DNA of 64,000 nt from Neospora caninum Liverpool (Eukaryota; Apicomplexa; Conoidasida; Eucoccidiorida; Sarcocystidae): assembly GCF_000208865.1 (NCBI RefSeq), contig NC_018396.1:6070514-6134513 (forward strand). Direction: 5' to 3'. The translations under genes and the position numbers were made by a program. Below the pieces are notes generated by a model that had not been told where the DNA came from, ran no database searches, and worked only from the letters and a program-made list of their open reading frames with translations. Shown here piece by piece: positions 33,789 through 48,100 of the stretch. Position 1 is the first letter of the stretch. Each line of letters starts with the position of its first letter.

Positions 33789-36700
33789 TTACGCCGTAGC
33801 ACCTTCGTGCACTGGAGCGAGAGTGGAGGCAGGGGGAATGAACTTGTCGGCACCCGCCGGTCCTCCATAGGCGTAGAAGGGAGCAATCCTGTAGTCAGCC
33901 GGAAGCAATACGCCGTTGCCGTTGAGGGGAACATAACTGGGAGTTAACGGGAAACCCACGGGATGGCAAGGAGCGGCCACGAAGGGGTAGGGCTCCTCTG
34001 CCGGGTGGGGGATGTGTGCACGGGCGCCGTCGACGCGAGACAGATAATCGTGAGGCGGAACACGAGACAGCGGGGCCATACCAGGCTGCCCAGGATCGAA
34101 GAACAGAAACACGTCGGGAGCTTTGTGATGGGGCAACGGCCCAGGTTGCCGTGAGAAAACAGTTCCGGAGCCTGGGGACGAGCAGAGGAGCTTCCAGAAG
34201 TTCGCGACTGCACAGAAACGCAAAGCAAAGCCTCGGAGGAACTTAGAAACCTGCACCATAAATCGGAGACGATTCTACGAGAAGCATGACATTCCTAGGG
34301 GGGGGAGGGGGATGGAGACGACGCGCGAACACAGGTGGAGAGACAGTTCAGGAGGCCGCCGGGGAAAAGGCTGCAGAGGTCAAGTGAGAAGGGACGGTTG
34401 TCTTCCGTTCTGGCGGAAGAAGCACTACGCCGCACAAGCGAGAAGCGCTGAGGCAAAAACACGTCGAGACGAAGGTAAATGAAAGACGGATAGAAAGCGG
34501 AAAACGAGGGACGATACGAGCCGCGGCGTGTGACGTCAGTGCCAGTGGACGAGAGCGAGAGAAGATGAGTGGATTGGAATCCGTCAACGATTAAACAGCC
34601 GAGAGGAAACCGAAAGAGAAAAAAGAGAGTACGCGGAAGGCCTTCCTATGTCGAATACACTTGCAGGAGAGATTAAGTCCATCACGATGTCGCGTCATTT
34701 CAATTCCCGCTCATTCGTCAGCCTCTCGTCTTCCCTCCTCTGGTCTGGGCGACTCACTGCACGATTGCCTTTGGGACTTGATCTGGGGAAACAGTTCCTC
34801 CAGCGTCACTGCAGACGCGGGAACAGGTCGTGGAGTCGATGCATCGTCGGAACCTTCCGAGTCCTCCGGTTCACCGGTAGCACACCTGGCGCCACAAGCC
34901 TTGAATCCCATCCCGCTCCAGCATGCATTGTTTGTCTTTCCGGTCTCCTCCAGGTGTTGCCGAGGAGAAACTGGAGAAAAAAAAAGAAAAGCAAGCAGAC
35001 AGGAGGCAGAGGACCTACATGCTTCATGCAGGATCCGAAAGGATTCCGAGTAAGGCAAACGGGGAGAAGAAGCGACCGAACAGAGTCGTGTATTCGAGGC
35101 AAGGGAAACCCGTACTCGTGGCAGCATGATAACCGGCACCTGAACGTGCCGTGGAGTAACGAGCGAAACAACAGCGACACAGGTAGAAACAGGGCGCCAG
35201 CAATAAGAGCCGGTGCTCAGATCCGACTGACAAAGAGGTGACACGGTGTGGAGACAAGACCGCGAAAACGCCGAGAGTATCAATCCGCCAAACGTGAAAC
35301 GCCTATTACTCGCGAGTCCCTCCTCCTCCAATGTGCACTTACCATCTTCCGCGTCCCCAGCTCGGGCTTCTGGGTTCTGCCCATCTCTTGCGGTTGGCGT
35401 TGTGCGAGAAAGTTCTTCCAGTGCAGCTTGGCGAAGAGCTGCGCTGGCTGCGCGGCACTCAGCCGCAGCCTGCGCTGCCGTCGGTGTGCCCTTAAGCCAG
35501 GCTGGCCTCGGAGTCTGGAGGAGATGCTTGGGCGTGACGGGCATCAGTTTCTGTGGGAGAGATATCACGTCGATGTCTTCGCCTTCTTCCTCAATGGGCG
35601 GCAAAGGCGTAGTCACCTGTGGGCCGGAGCTGTCGTCGTCCGACCGGGAAGACGCTTGCTCTGTGCCTGAGGCCTCAGCTGCTGCGAGGAAGAGAGGGAC
35701 TGGTCGGGCGACGCCTCTGGCCTGGAGGCGGAGGGCTGTTGTCTCTTTTGGACGGGGCAGCTGGGAATGGGGACTCGCGTTCCCTTCCCGATCCGCCGTC
35801 AGCGTTTCAAGGATCGATCGTGATCTAGCCGCTCGCAAACCCTGAGAAACATCTGCCTCCGCGTGGACGGTGTTCACTTGACCTTTTCCCGGGGATGAAG
35901 CCGTGGCATTCGGAGGTTGAGCTCGCCCCATGTCCGCCGATGCGTCTGACGCCCCGAGATTCCGACGTGGAGCACCGACCCGAGCACCAGCTGCGGCGGG
36001 CAGTCCCGCAGACAGAACGTCACCAGCTGGCCCACATTCCACGCCCGCGACCTGCTGGAAAGGGAGTCCAAGAGGGCCGGGGGACGCGTCCTGGGGCCCT
36101 TGATTCGCGTTGGGCGAAGCGAGATGGACGAGGAAGGGGTGCCTCGCAGCGGAGTTGGCGAAACGGTCTCCTGTCCCCATCTGGGCCGCTGCAGAGCTGT
36201 ACAGGCCAGGGACATACCCCAGAGAGACTGCCCATCCCAGCCACTCCCTCAAGTCCTCGGCGTGTTTTTCTACGATTTCCTTTGCGGTCATCGGTGCGGT
36301 ACCTGCACTCGGAAGTCTGTCGTCGCCGTTCCCGCTGTTACCTTCCGGCTGTCCCTTCGCTTTCCTGTTGTCTTTCTTCACAGCGCCGTCATTTTGACCC
36401 TGTACCGCACTCTTCTTCTTTGTCGCTCCCTCCCCTGCAGCACCTCGTTTCGATTCGCACAAACTCCGCTGGGACACACTGCCACGTGGAGAGCGGGTTC
36501 CTTCTTCGTCGCTCTTTTGACGGCGGCCAAAGGACACTAAGCGGGACTGCAGACAGTCAGCTACAGGTCGCGTTTCGTAGCACTTTGGCGCGCCGACGCG
36601 TCTTCCCTGAGGAGTCGCCTCCCCCCGAGACGGACGGCGACTTCGTGAAAGCGAGGAAGGGAGAGGAGGCAGGTTGCCCACTCCTCCGTCTTTCCGGCCG

Positions 36701-37602
36701 GGCCGCCAGCAGGACGCGACAGCCGCTTTCCCCTCGCGGTCGCTTGCACTGCTCACGCTCGATCTTCTCCGAGCTCCAGCCTCAGAGTCGGCGCTCTTAA
36801 CTGAGGTTGCCGAGCTGCGTTCGCGTTGTCCTTTTGGCGGTACTGAGGAAGGCCGCGCCGACTCCCTTTGCCCGTTTCCTCCCGCTGTGCCCAGCTCCAC
36901 CCCACACTCTTCGTTGGAGCCCCGCCGTTGAAGGAAGTCGTCAGAGGACGCCGGGTTGCCATGGGAGGCCTCGGAAAGTTGCGAGAGACGCACCGTGTCC
37001 GTGAGTCCACCGCCACCGGACCCAGAGTGCCGACGAATGGGCTCGAGGGACGCGAGGACTTGGTCAATGTTGGCGGTCGGGAGAGCCTGCAGGAGGTCGT
37101 GCAGGAGCCCGAGGACGACCGCGCGACTGCTCGCACCGTGGTTCGCTAGTCTCGGATCGACACCCACACCCGAGGCGGGTGGCGCGTGTCCTCCGGAAGG
37201 TGAAGCGGGAGGAGCTGTAGGCAGCATCGTGGCCAGTGAGGAGACTGAAGAAGCAGCGTTGTCGCGTCGGCCCCGAATGGACGCCGGCGAGGCAGGGTCC
37301 GCTGGCCGAGTCCTCTCCACAAACGACGCTGGAGAACTGTCTTCTTGTCGAGTTCCATCAAGTCCCCCATCTGACCTCTGCGCCTCGTCTTGAGACGAGG
37401 TACCGTCAGAAGACCCGTAATACGTCGACGCGTTCGAACACTCTCCCATTTCGATTTTCTCGGGCGAAGCCGCTCCAACGTACGCGTTACCATTCTTGTT
37501 CTCTGCCGGCAGAGCCGCGAACCTGTCTCTATGCCATATCAGCATTGTCTCCGGTGGCCGGGGGCGCACCGAATTCGCGAGCTGTCCCTCTCTAGCGAGC
37601 AT
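33789..37602 (-). CDS. Hypothetical protein, three exons, 963 aa, disordered with a Pro/Tyr-rich C-terminus
   Basis: Exons 37602-35343, 34970-34758, 34207-33789. Donors are GTAAGT and GTGAGT; acceptors follow a T-rich tract and TGTGCAG; phases 1 and 1 agree. Ignoring the last intron would end the protein at a stop at 34711, adding no recognisable sequence. The start is the first ATG in a frame open upstream; a second ATG (MLIWHRDRF) lies at 37545. Most of the protein is Ser/Arg/Gly-rich. A helical patch (VVLGLLHDLLQALP, near residue 155), a patch containing EIVEKHAEDLREWLGWAVSL near residue 430, and the ordered-looking C-terminus (HDYLSRVDGARAHIPHP, LPADYRIAPFYAYGG) are probably the structured parts. 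No signal peptide, TM segment or family recognised. Confidence 0.72.
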
Positions 37603-40600
37603 GGCGAGGCGCAGCGACCGAACACGGCGAAAAACCTGGACCAGGAAGCACAGCGGAAAAAGCTGGAGGCGAGGGAAGCGCGCTCCGGTTTTGGTCCTGG
37701 GCAGAGCTGTGGAATTTTCTGGGGGCAGACGGGAGGGTTGGCGGGAGTTGATGCTGAAGGCCAACAAGCTACGGGGATTGGGCAATCGAGACAAAAACGC
37801 AGAAATTTGGGGACACGGCCAAGACTCTTTTTGTGTGGCGCGCGCGCACGGGGTTGGCGAGTCCGGCTGGGGCGACACGAACGGTGACCTTCGGAGAAAC
37901 GTCCAGAAAGACACGAGAAAGGCACCCGATTTCTAGAGCGAAAAGCGATTCGACGGTGAAGGGAACAAAATTGAGTGTGAGAAGCCCTAAAAAGAGTCGC
38001 CAGTTGCAGCCATTGTCGATTTTAAAACCAGCCGGAGATCGGCAGCCCCTCCTCCTGCAAGCTGCAGCCTCAACCAGGTCCGACTCGACAGAGCTTCACA
38101 CAAGAAATTTGGGCAGAAACACCTGCGAAATTACTTCTGGTGAAGCAGAATCGCGTTTTAAAAGCGGAGGAAACGGAAATTTACGGGAAGTGCGCGAGGC
38201 AGAAAGCCAGCGGAGGCGCTAGGCGTGAGTCGCTGGCAGTTGCGAGGCGTCGAGCGCGAGAGACAGGCCTCGCACTGTTTCCTCGAAAGTGGACGAACTC
38301 TGCGAGTCAAGCTTCACCCTATGCAAATTTATTTCCGTCGTTATGAAAGGCGTGCTCACATAATATGGGGCTTTCGCGTACACAACGAAGAGAGATTCCA
38401 GTTGCCACGCGAACGGCGCTCGACAAGTCCTGGCGCGCGTTTGCGAAGTTCACCGGACGCGCGAGCAAAACGAGCGAGCGTAGTATCTCGCGGTGCGGAC
38501 TCTCGACAGGCGAATTAGGACACGAGATGCCTCTCTTCCAAACACACACCTAACAGCTGCATATTTGTAAGAAGTTCGCGGTCGAATGTCGACAGTGGCC
38601 ACAGTCTGCCAAAAAACTGGTCGTATATGTATCCGCCGTGGTATCTATAAACCCGTCTTCTCGGGTTTCGCGACAAAGAACATCGAAGCCTGTGCGCCTC
38701 GCCGCTGCTCGCACCTGCCCCAGAGACGAATGGACGGCGGGCATCCTAACGCGTTCTGAATGATTGTGAAATGGCGATCCCGGAGCAAGGCTGCGCTCAA
38801 GAAGCCCGACAAACAGAGCAAAAAGGAGTAAAACCGAAGAGAAGTCGAGCTCGGACGAAAATTTGCGGCGCAGCAGAAACCAGTCCCGAAACAATGGCAG
38901 CTTGCTTCGGAATGGCCTGAGCAGGCGATCGAGCTGAGAGTTTGCAAGGCCTTGCAAACGAATCGATGCCTTGGTGGCAACTCATGGAAAAGCGACACAT
39001 CCGTCAATACGGGAGGGCGCTGACACAATTCCGGTTGAAACTGCCTGCAAACGCAAGGTTGGTTCCGAGTGAAGTAACTTGCTGAGCACGTATTCTCGGT
39101 AGTGGCATCGGAACAGCAGTTTTCCTAGACGGGGTACCTCAGCACAACCGTTGCACGCACAGGCCAGTCCGGGTCAGGGTGAAAGACCCCAACGAGATGA
39201 CTCGCGGGCTTCTTCCTCTGCGCCTCAAAACCCGGGAAGTCATGAGGGAGAAAGTCTTTCCATTTCGCGCTTCCCGAGCTTCCATGCGTAGCACTTCCCC
39301 TGCTCGTGGCCACACTGCTTCGTTAGTTGGTTGCCTTTCGCGTAACTCACAGGCTTATTTACAAGCTTTTTCTGGGCAGTTTCGCCCAGTCAACGGGGGC
39401 TTGGCAACAACGGGCGAAACTGTAAGAGCCTCTCAGAGACGGCGGTCCAGACAAACGCGATTGGTTTTCTGTCCTTATTGTGACTCCAGTGTGTATCATA
39501 GACCCGGACTCACGCTGTATTCGAACATCGGCTGAGCACGGCTGCGGCAGCCAGTGCAAGAGAGAGGAACACTGGTGACGGGGGAGAAAGAGGGTGTATG
39601 AGAGAGCATGCTCCACGCTGGCTGCATGGGACGTCACCTGTTCCCGCACCACTCGTCTCCAAAGTTCGTAACAGAAACGCCGCTGAGCACTTCAGCGGCA
39701 GACGCCGGCTGCAGGTCGTGAGACCTCAAAGTTCGCGTTTCGACCCCAGCCAGACTTGTACCGGATAGACACGAGGCATTGAAAGGTTATACTGCATTTG
39801 CTCACAAAAGTGACAACATGTAAACACGCTGCACAAACGTCGCTGGCAACACTCGGTACAGAAGGCTTGGCTGCAGAAGTCAGTCCAGCTCCAAGTGAGC
39901 TCGTTTTCGTCAGCGATGAACAGTCGCCATCATTCAGACTTCCACTACCGGCGAGTACGCGTTCTCCCTCACTGTGTCGGTTGAGCAGGTGTGTACGTAG
40001 CGTCTTTGAGGGCGGCCTTCCTCTGGCTTTTCCCAGCAAGGAAGCGGCTTTTCACCAGAAACATGCCGGTCGTTGACAGTTGCCTTTACCTGGTCTTCAG
40101 GTCCAAAGTAGTCAGAGAATGTGTTGACCCAGGTCAGGTCGGCGGTGCCCAAACTCGACGCTGCTGGTCCTGGTGAGTGGTGTCGACACGGCAGTTCTAC
40201 GCCAGTGGTGTGTATCTCAACCGCAGCACTCGGACGACTTGTTTCAGGTCTCAAGGCACCTAGTGTATGCAGCATCACCGCCCTTGAAACGGCAGTCGGG
40301 GGATCGCAACTTTCGCCTACAGCTTCCGGATTTGTCCCTGGCAACTCTTTCTAAGAGAAGACCATTGCACGAGATGTAGGCAGCCTTCCCACTCATACGA
40401 GCTCCATTCGTTGACAGGCTGACCTGGCCGAAGTCTGTCGACCGTGTCTGTGTCCAAAGACGCAGCGTCGTCACGACCACAGCTTGGTTTCTTGCACTCA
40501 GATTGTTGCGCTCCGAAGGCTCGTTTCTCGGAGGTGAACGGTTTTTTGTTACTACTCAGCATTTCCTTTCTCTGTCCGGTACCGACCTATCCCAGAATCA

Positions 40601-42124
40601 CCGCTCAAAAACGCTCTCATCCTCTGTTCCACAGCAACCCCGTTTCGTCTGTTTCCCCAGCACGTTCCGCTTTCCACGGCACGCACTGCCTCTGTGTTCC
40701 TCTCGAGGCGGCAAGGATCTGTGTTGTACCCTTTCAAGAACTGAAGTGTATCTCAAACGAACCGAAACACACCGCTCGACTCAGAGTGCGACGCAACGGG
40801 ACGCTGCTGCTTCGGAAACGAAGGGGAGGCGCTCGCTTCCCACAGCCCCCTCGTCGTGCCACGAAGTTTGTGCTTCTCAGCGGTAAGTCGGCTCCGAAGC
40901 GCCACTATCATCAAGTGTTGTTCGTCTGTTCCTCTCCGCCTCGACCGCAAAGTGTTTCCAGTTCAGTCTACCGCGCTTGGCTCTTGCTCCCAACGAGGGC
41001 TGAAACCGCCTGGCGACGCTAGCGGCCGAACGTTTCCCACGTGACGTGTCTCTCTCAAGCCAAGCTGAGAGAAGGAAAGGGAACAAAACGAGCCCTCATC
41101 CACTCTCCCTCCAGAGCGCTTCACAGGGACGTGCCCGAAAGATCGAGCGTGTGCGCAGCGGCGCTCTCCGGGGTTTTCAGAGATTCGGGAAAAAGGCCTT
41201 CGCCTTTCTCCAAGCATGTTCCTGATCCGGAGATCCGCGGGTCTCGCCGAAGGCCCTCGGCGCCTAGCTATGCGGTGAAGTCGAGGGAAGGAAAAGAAGA
41301 AACAGAAGCCAGAGAAAAAACGTGGAAGAGGACAGCAACTGGCCGGCAAAGCGTTGATGCTTCCCCGCCCCCCCCCCTCTATGGGCCCGTACCACGCGGG
41401 TCTGAGATTTTTCGCCGTTTTCAAGAGCGCAAAGGGCGGGGACCCAAAGAGTTGCGATGCGGTATTTTGGGCGCGGGCCGTCTCTCCAAACCATTTGTTG
41501 AGTTGCATCGGGTGTCTTCCTTCGACAGCAAATGCATTTTTGCTGAGTAGCCTGCCGTGCAGCCCATTTGAGAAGTCGTGCTTCAGAGCCCCTAATGCGC
41601 AGTGTGAATCGGAAGCGCCTTTCCAGGTTTCCGCTCCATCCGAGATCAGGGCAAGGAGTATCCCTTTCAAGTGAAGAAAAGAACCCCCCCCCTGAGTTTT
41701 TTCAAACACTTTCTCCTGTGCTGACGGAGCGGGGCTCTTGGGAAAAACGAACAACGCGAGCGGGGGAAAACGATTGTCCCCCCCTCCGTCTCCGACACCC
41801 CGTCCGCCTCCGGAACGCTCTCCGAGGCCCGACAGTTGCCCGAAAGCAGAGAGAGGGGCAAAAAGAGACTTTTGTAGTGACAGCATTCTCCATCTGTTCT
41901 GTACGACTTCCGCCTTCAAACCGGGAAACAACGGGCGTGTCGCCAAAACGACGCCACGCGAAGGTGCTCGGTCCGGCCGGTCTCGCCGAGCCCTTTCTCC
42001 GGGTTCCGTTCGCGGCGCCTCCAGCTTGTAGAAGCGCCGACAAACTTTTCTCCTTGCTTCACGATCTGATCCCGAAAGCTAGCGCAGCCAATATGTGGTT
42101 TGCAGGAGGGATGGCGCGAGAAGA
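37603..42124. other. 4.5 kb divergent intergenic region
   Basis: Separates two genes transcribed away from each other, so it should hold two promoters and 5' leaders. Long antisense frames (for example 40963-41946 minus) look like by-products of high GC near the right-hand leader. A C run of about nine lies near 41370. No repeat family, RNA gene or conserved frame recognised. Confidence 0.4.
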
Positions 42125-45100
42125 ATGGATCAGCCCAAGCAATTGACTAGACCAAACAGGGTGATGTTTTCGCGGTCGTCCCTCCTACTCCAGAAGCCAG
42201 TTGGGAAGACTCAAGGCGGCAGAGAGGAGGGAATCACCTGTTTGCGTCGCCGCTCGAGAAGGGACGTCCCTGCGCCAAGCCAACGGGTTTCCTCTCGGCA
42301 CTGCTCACACACTCTCTCTGTGTTTGGTGTCTTTCTCCTCTGTCTGTGTCTCGCGTCGCTTTCGTTCCTCCCTCTTTCCTCTTGCGCATCTCACGCTCCC
42401 CCGACTGGATCTACCGGAGAGATCAGAGACTCGGAGACAGACCAGAATCGCCTCCCCGCGGAGGTCCCAGAAGCGCCAGCGTCCACGGGGCTGCGTGAGA
42501 GGGGACTGTCTCTTGAACTGCCTTGCGAGACTGAAGGCGACAGGGGTCCATGTGGAGAGGCGCTCAAGGCGCTGGAGGACAATGGACGGAAGGCGACGAG
42601 CGTGGAAGAGGGTTACGTGCGACGCACGGGCGAAGCGTCGGGAGAGGCAGAAGTAGACGGGAAATCCTCTGTGGAGCCTGCGTCTCCACTGCCGGACACT
42701 TCTCTTCTGTTTGCCTCTGAGACGGAACAGGAAATCCCGTGGGGCTCACGAGGGACGTCGCAGCGGGAAACGGGCGCCGACGCCCAGCCGGGAATTGTAG
42801 AGACGACATTCGACGCGCAAGGAGCAGTGGAGACACCGCCATCGCGTTCACAGTCGGACGGCGTCGAGAAGCAAAGCACTTTGCTTGCAGGCAGCACCAG
42901 CGCAGAGCCTTCGTTTCGCGACACGTGGCGCAAGGCTTTCGCCGCATTCTTGCCGTGGCCTGCCACAGACTCTTCCTTCTCGCATGTGCATGCAGGCCGC
43001 GCGGCGGGTGCGTCTGCCTCGGGCCGCAATGGAGTTCCCTCGACCGGCCGTCGCCCGGTGTCTCCGACATTTTCGACACCCGATGCGGCTGTGACGCTCA
43101 TAGACAGTAGAGCGGAAGAAGGCCTGGAAGAAAGGCAACCCGATTTTGTGCCGGCGACGCGGGAAAGCGGGTCAGGGGAGACGGGGCTCCAGACCGACAC
43201 AGGCCTCAAGCAGGGGCTGAAGGCGAAGAAGGGGGACGAGGAGGCGAAGAGAGGGAAGGAGTCGAAGGAAAAAGGATCCGCAGGGAAGGAGCTGAAGTCA
43301 CAGGAACAGAGGACAGCCGGAGCGAAGCAGGCGGAGAGAGAGAAGGAGAGAGACAGAAGAAGGGCTACCGGAAAGAGGGATCCGGAGCAGAAGAAGCCGA
43401 GGAGAGTGCAGTCAGAGTCGCCTCGTTTTTCAGCTGGGCTTCTTGGAACCAGCCGTACCGACGCAGTCCCTCAGGTTCCGCCGTCGCCCGGCTCACCTGG
43501 TACAGCGCGACGAAACACCGCAGACAAAAGCGCCAAGAAACCGAACCAGCGCCGCAACGTGTTGTGGAAACGGCGACGGCACTCCTGGCCTTCTTTCTCG
43601 GTTTTCTCTTTCCAGTCCTCTCCTTCCCGTGCGCCTGCCTCGGCGTCGAAGCTTCCAGGCGCCGCACACACGCCAGCCTCGGGCGCGTTGGGCGCGAGCC
43701 ACCCTGCGCCAGGGGCCTCCGGGAGGGGCGACGACGCCAGCGGGTCGATGGCTGATCGCGATGGGTTTCCACGCGGCAGCAAAGGCCAGCGCGCATCTGC
43801 TGCATCCGGTTCGCCCAAAAAAGGCAAAGGCAGGAGGCGAGCGCCGAGCGATGTCGACTCGGCAGAGCGAGAGGAGAAGCCCAAGCCGAGGCGAGAGCGA
43901 AAACAGGACGCGAGTCGAGAACGGAAAAAGAGTCGTGGAAAGCCCAGCGGCCCGACCGGCGGCGCAGCTGGGAGCCGCCGCCGGCGCGAGCGAACAGTGA
44001 AGGCGCAGGCGAGGCGCCAACCGAATCTTCAGAACCAGGCCGAGTCGAACGACCGGCCGCCCCGGTTCGCTTCCCCAGCCTCTCTCGTAACTGTCTCCGC
44101 TTCCGTGAAGACAGGGCGGAGCCCGGCGGGACGGAACAGCCGGCACGGCGCCGGAGCAGTTGAAGTGGAAGTCGAGGGCCGAGTGAGTGTGCCTGAATCG
44201 CCAGTCCCCTCGGTGGGTCTCTCTTCCCCGTCTCCTGATCCGAGACGAAGGCGAAGAGGCGTGGGGCACCGGGACGTGAGGTATGGCCCTGAGGAGGCCG
44301 AGGTCGTGGCGAAGGAAGAGCCGTCCACGACGAAGGCTGCGGCCTCTGTCCAGGCGGAGTTGCGCGCGCGGTCCGGCACCGTCTCGCCTGTTCCGCGGCT
44401 TCAGCGTGCGGTCGTTCGCCGGCCCTCTGGAGACGAGGAGACCACAACCGACGTCGAGTCGCGAAGGCGCTGGTGGTTTGCGGTTCCGGGCCGGAACTCG
44501 CCCACGCGGAAGCGGAAGAAAGGATCTCCGAGCGCCGCTGAACGCGTGCTCGAAGTTCAGCAGAGCAGTGAGCCTGCGGAAGCGGCAACCGCGGGCGACC
44601 GGAGAGGGGCGAGTCAGGCAAGAGAGACAGGGGGGGACAGCGAAGACGGCCGAGCCGCTGCATCCTCGCCGGACCCGGAACGCCCAGTGGAAACAGCAAA
44701 CGACGAGGCGGACGAGACGCACACGCCCCGAAGTGCCGGGGCTGGTGCGCCGACTCAAGCGGGAGACGAAAAAACGGAACAGAGACGCGACGCGAATCTC
44801 TCAGGCCCCAGGAGGCGGGCGAGTCGGTCGAAGGCCGAGACGAAAGGGACGGAGAGCGAACGAGGCGCGGACCCGCGAACGCACACCGCTGCAGAGGACG
44901 GCGGAATTCGAATCGTTTCGAGAGACGCGGGGACAAAATCGCCCGAGGAAGACTGGAGTCGAAGCGACGAGACGGAACCCAGCGACGAACCGCCGGGCGA
45001 AAAGCACAGAGGGCGAGCGCGACAAAGACACAGATACGGATACCGAGGAGAAACGGAGACCCCAGACAACAGCGATGACGGGCCAGGGGACCATTTTGGG

Positions 45101-48100
45101 GGCCCGCCGGGAGATGGTGAGGCTCTTGTCGCATGACGACGGTGATGAGACGCCGACAGTCCGAGATAGAGACACAGAGAGCAGCGGCCTAGGGCTCGCC
45201 GCTCCTGTAGTCACGCACTGCGGCCGTGTCGCGATCGGACTCGCGTTTCATCGAGGATCCGTGCACTTTGACATCTTCTGCCTGCTGTGGCGTGCGTGTG
45301 TCTCCTTTTTTCGTGTCTGGGGCCCGTGCGTCCCTGCCGCCCCCTGTCTCCGACTCCTTTGAGCCGCTCAACCTCCGCGAGTCTCTTCTGCTGTTCCTGT
45401 CTCGATTTCTTTCCTCGTTCCTGGCGCGCGCTCGCTGCCAGTGCGACAGGTACTCCGTCAGGCTCTGCCCAGTCTCGTTCTCCTTGCGTGTCCGCTCGTT
45501 TCGTTCGTTTTTTTCCTGAGTGTTTCTTTCTTGCGCCGTGCGTGAGTGCGCGTTGGCCGGCGAAGGAGTCGCCAGTCTTGTTTCGCGTCCCTTTTCCGAG
45601 CGCTTTTTTTCTCTACTCCGTACGCCCGACTCACTGCCTGTCCGTCTGTTCCATGGTTTGCAACTGTTTCTCAGGCGTCGGGTACCTTTTCTCGCCCGAG
45701 AACCACAAGCGGCTCTGCCTCGAACTGTTTCACCAGCCAAAATTCGCGGAGATGTTTGTCGTTCTGTTTCTCCACCACCTTCGCTGGCCGTCGTACACCC
45801 AACAAGAAGGCGGGACAGGCCTCTTTTTCAAGACGCTACAAAAATACGCCGCTGGCCTCGTCGACGGCCAGAGCCCGGCGATGTCGTTTTCCCTCCTTCG
45901 CGACTGTCCCTTGCATGAGATCATCAACCAGGTGGTGAGCAGAAGCGCGTGGCTAGCCCCGAAGGTGACCGAACATTCATGTTCCTCCGTCACCTCAGAC
46001 TTCAAGGTGCGGGTGTCTGTGAGCCTGTTCGCGAACACACGTGCGTGTATTTATGATACGTGTGTGGGTTTTGGGGTAGTGCGAATGCGTAGACGTGCAC
46101 GCGTCCCTCAACTCCGTTGTCGCATGGGCGTGGCGGCGCGTGGCCCGTGCTCTCTAGCGGGGTGGAGCGCTTGCGTGGGAGTTTTTCTTGGCTTTCTTTC
46201 CCCTCCCATATCGATGCGGCACGTGCGTTTTCTCCCCCGCTGTCTCGCCAGATTGCTTCGCTCTCGCTTCGAATAAAGTCTCGCCGAGATCTCCACGCGT
46301 TTGCTAACGAAATGACCCACCAGATGCCGCGCTTCTTCGCGTACAGCCTCGCGTACACGCCCCCGGCGAGCAAGTCCCTGCGGACCGCCTGGGGCTTCTT
46401 TGCGGCGATGGTTGTCGTCTGGGAAGTGTTCGCCACGGCCGTCTTGCGAGAAGAACTGTTCGGCCTGAGCGCCGAGGAGTTGTCCAACCTACAGAAAACA
46501 GACCCGTTCTTCTGGGCGGCGCTCGCCGAGGGGCTGCTCGACGTCTGGTCCATGCAGCGCTCGGTCAACACTTCCCTCTTGTGGACGTACATGACTGTCT
46601 CCTCGATCATCGACACGGGGCCAACTTCCAGGTAGGCGCCAACTTGCCTTGACAGGGGACCGAAAAGGGGACCAGCTGCCGGTTGAGACACCGCGACTCT
46701 CATGCGTCGAGACGATTCACGCTTCCCGGGGGTCCTCCGCCAGAGCTCTGCAGCCCGAAATCCGCTTTAGTCGAGAGCTACAAAATATTCGGGTTGCAAG
46801 TCACGGGAGGGGAGGGGCGGGGGGGGGGGGGGGGGTGTGCGTCGCAACTGTGAGCCACGCATTCGAAGGCCCCTGTCACGCTCACAGCTGCCGATTTCTC
46901 CACTCCAAAGCTTCTTTGAAGCGCGGGATGCACGCCGATCTCGGCCGAAGGGACGTCTGAGAACGATCACTCGTGACGCAGAGGAAAAGTGTGTCTTGTT
47001 CTGGCTTCTCACGTGGCCACGTGCGTCGTCGGTGGTGCCTCTGCTGGTGGACTTCCTCGATCGACTGGTCGCGCCCGCCTAGAGCGTCTGTCGGTCTCTT
47101 CCTGTCCTTTTTCAGATCGTGCGCAAGAAGAGACTTGTGTCGGCTGCTCTCCTGTCCGGCTGCGTTCGCATGTGATGAACTTGCCGGGTGCTTTGTCTTT
47201 TGTTAAATGCCCAAGGACGCCTCACCCTCGCCGTCTCCCGTTTCCGCTCTGTGTGTTGTGCAGAGTGCAGAACGCAGTGGGAATTCTTTTGCTTGAGGAC
47301 GTGGGCAACTGTTTCCTGGCCACGACTTCCCCTCCCTTTCCGCCCCGCGCTCCCGCAAGTCGAGATCCCCTGAGCAGCTCTGACGCGGCGCAGACTGCGT
47401 CGGGCTCCCCTACCGCCTGCACGCTGTCGCCGCCGCGCGACCTGAGCGGTCCGGCAGGCTGGCGAGTGCTGCAGGAATTTGTGGAAGCGGCGATTCACAA
47501 GAAACTGGAACAGGCGGTCGACAAGCGCGTCGCGCCCGTGGCAGGCTGCAGACCCTCGCGGGGCTGTTTCCGCGGGGAGTGTGGCAATCGCGAGCCGGCG
47601 CAGCCGCGCTGTCGGCTGGGCAAGTATGGGTCATGTTTGCCGGACTCGAAAGAGCCGAACCCAGAGGATTCGGAGCGCGCCCACCCGACCACTTCTGCCT
47701 CGCCGTTTATCCAGTACAGTTCGTGCGAGACGCTCTGGCGACGAGCTGCGTCTCATCTGCCTTCGATACAAGTCACGGGTTTCTACATGCGCAGAAACGC
47801 CGACCCTCGGGCGTTCTTCCCCCGCCCAGAACCCGGGACCGAAGGCGAGTTCGCGCGCCGGAGCCCGACCGGTTTTGCGGCCACGCCGTCTTCTCCCCCG
47901 TCTGCTGGCTCGGTAGACGAGCGCGGCGTGGCGGTGGGAGACTTCGGCAACGAAGTGCCGCAGGCGATCCTCGACAAGATGAAGGCAGAGCTGCCTGCGG
48001 GAGGCGTTCTTGTGCAGATGTCTCTGCTGGACGCTTGGGGGTCGGAGTGGTTCGCGTCCGAGCCCCACGACTCTGGAGACTCGCGGGCTGGAGGCTCGGC

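Noticed and set aside
40963..41946. 327-codon minus-strand frame
   Set aside because: Lies in the GC-rich leader of the divergent gene; composition is random and no splice or domain evidence supports it.
43365..45134. 589-codon antisense open frame opposite the large secreted-protein gene
   Set aside because: High GC of the sense exon leaves all frames open; the antisense product is Arg/Pro/Leu-rich noise with no ATG-led, splice-supported structure.
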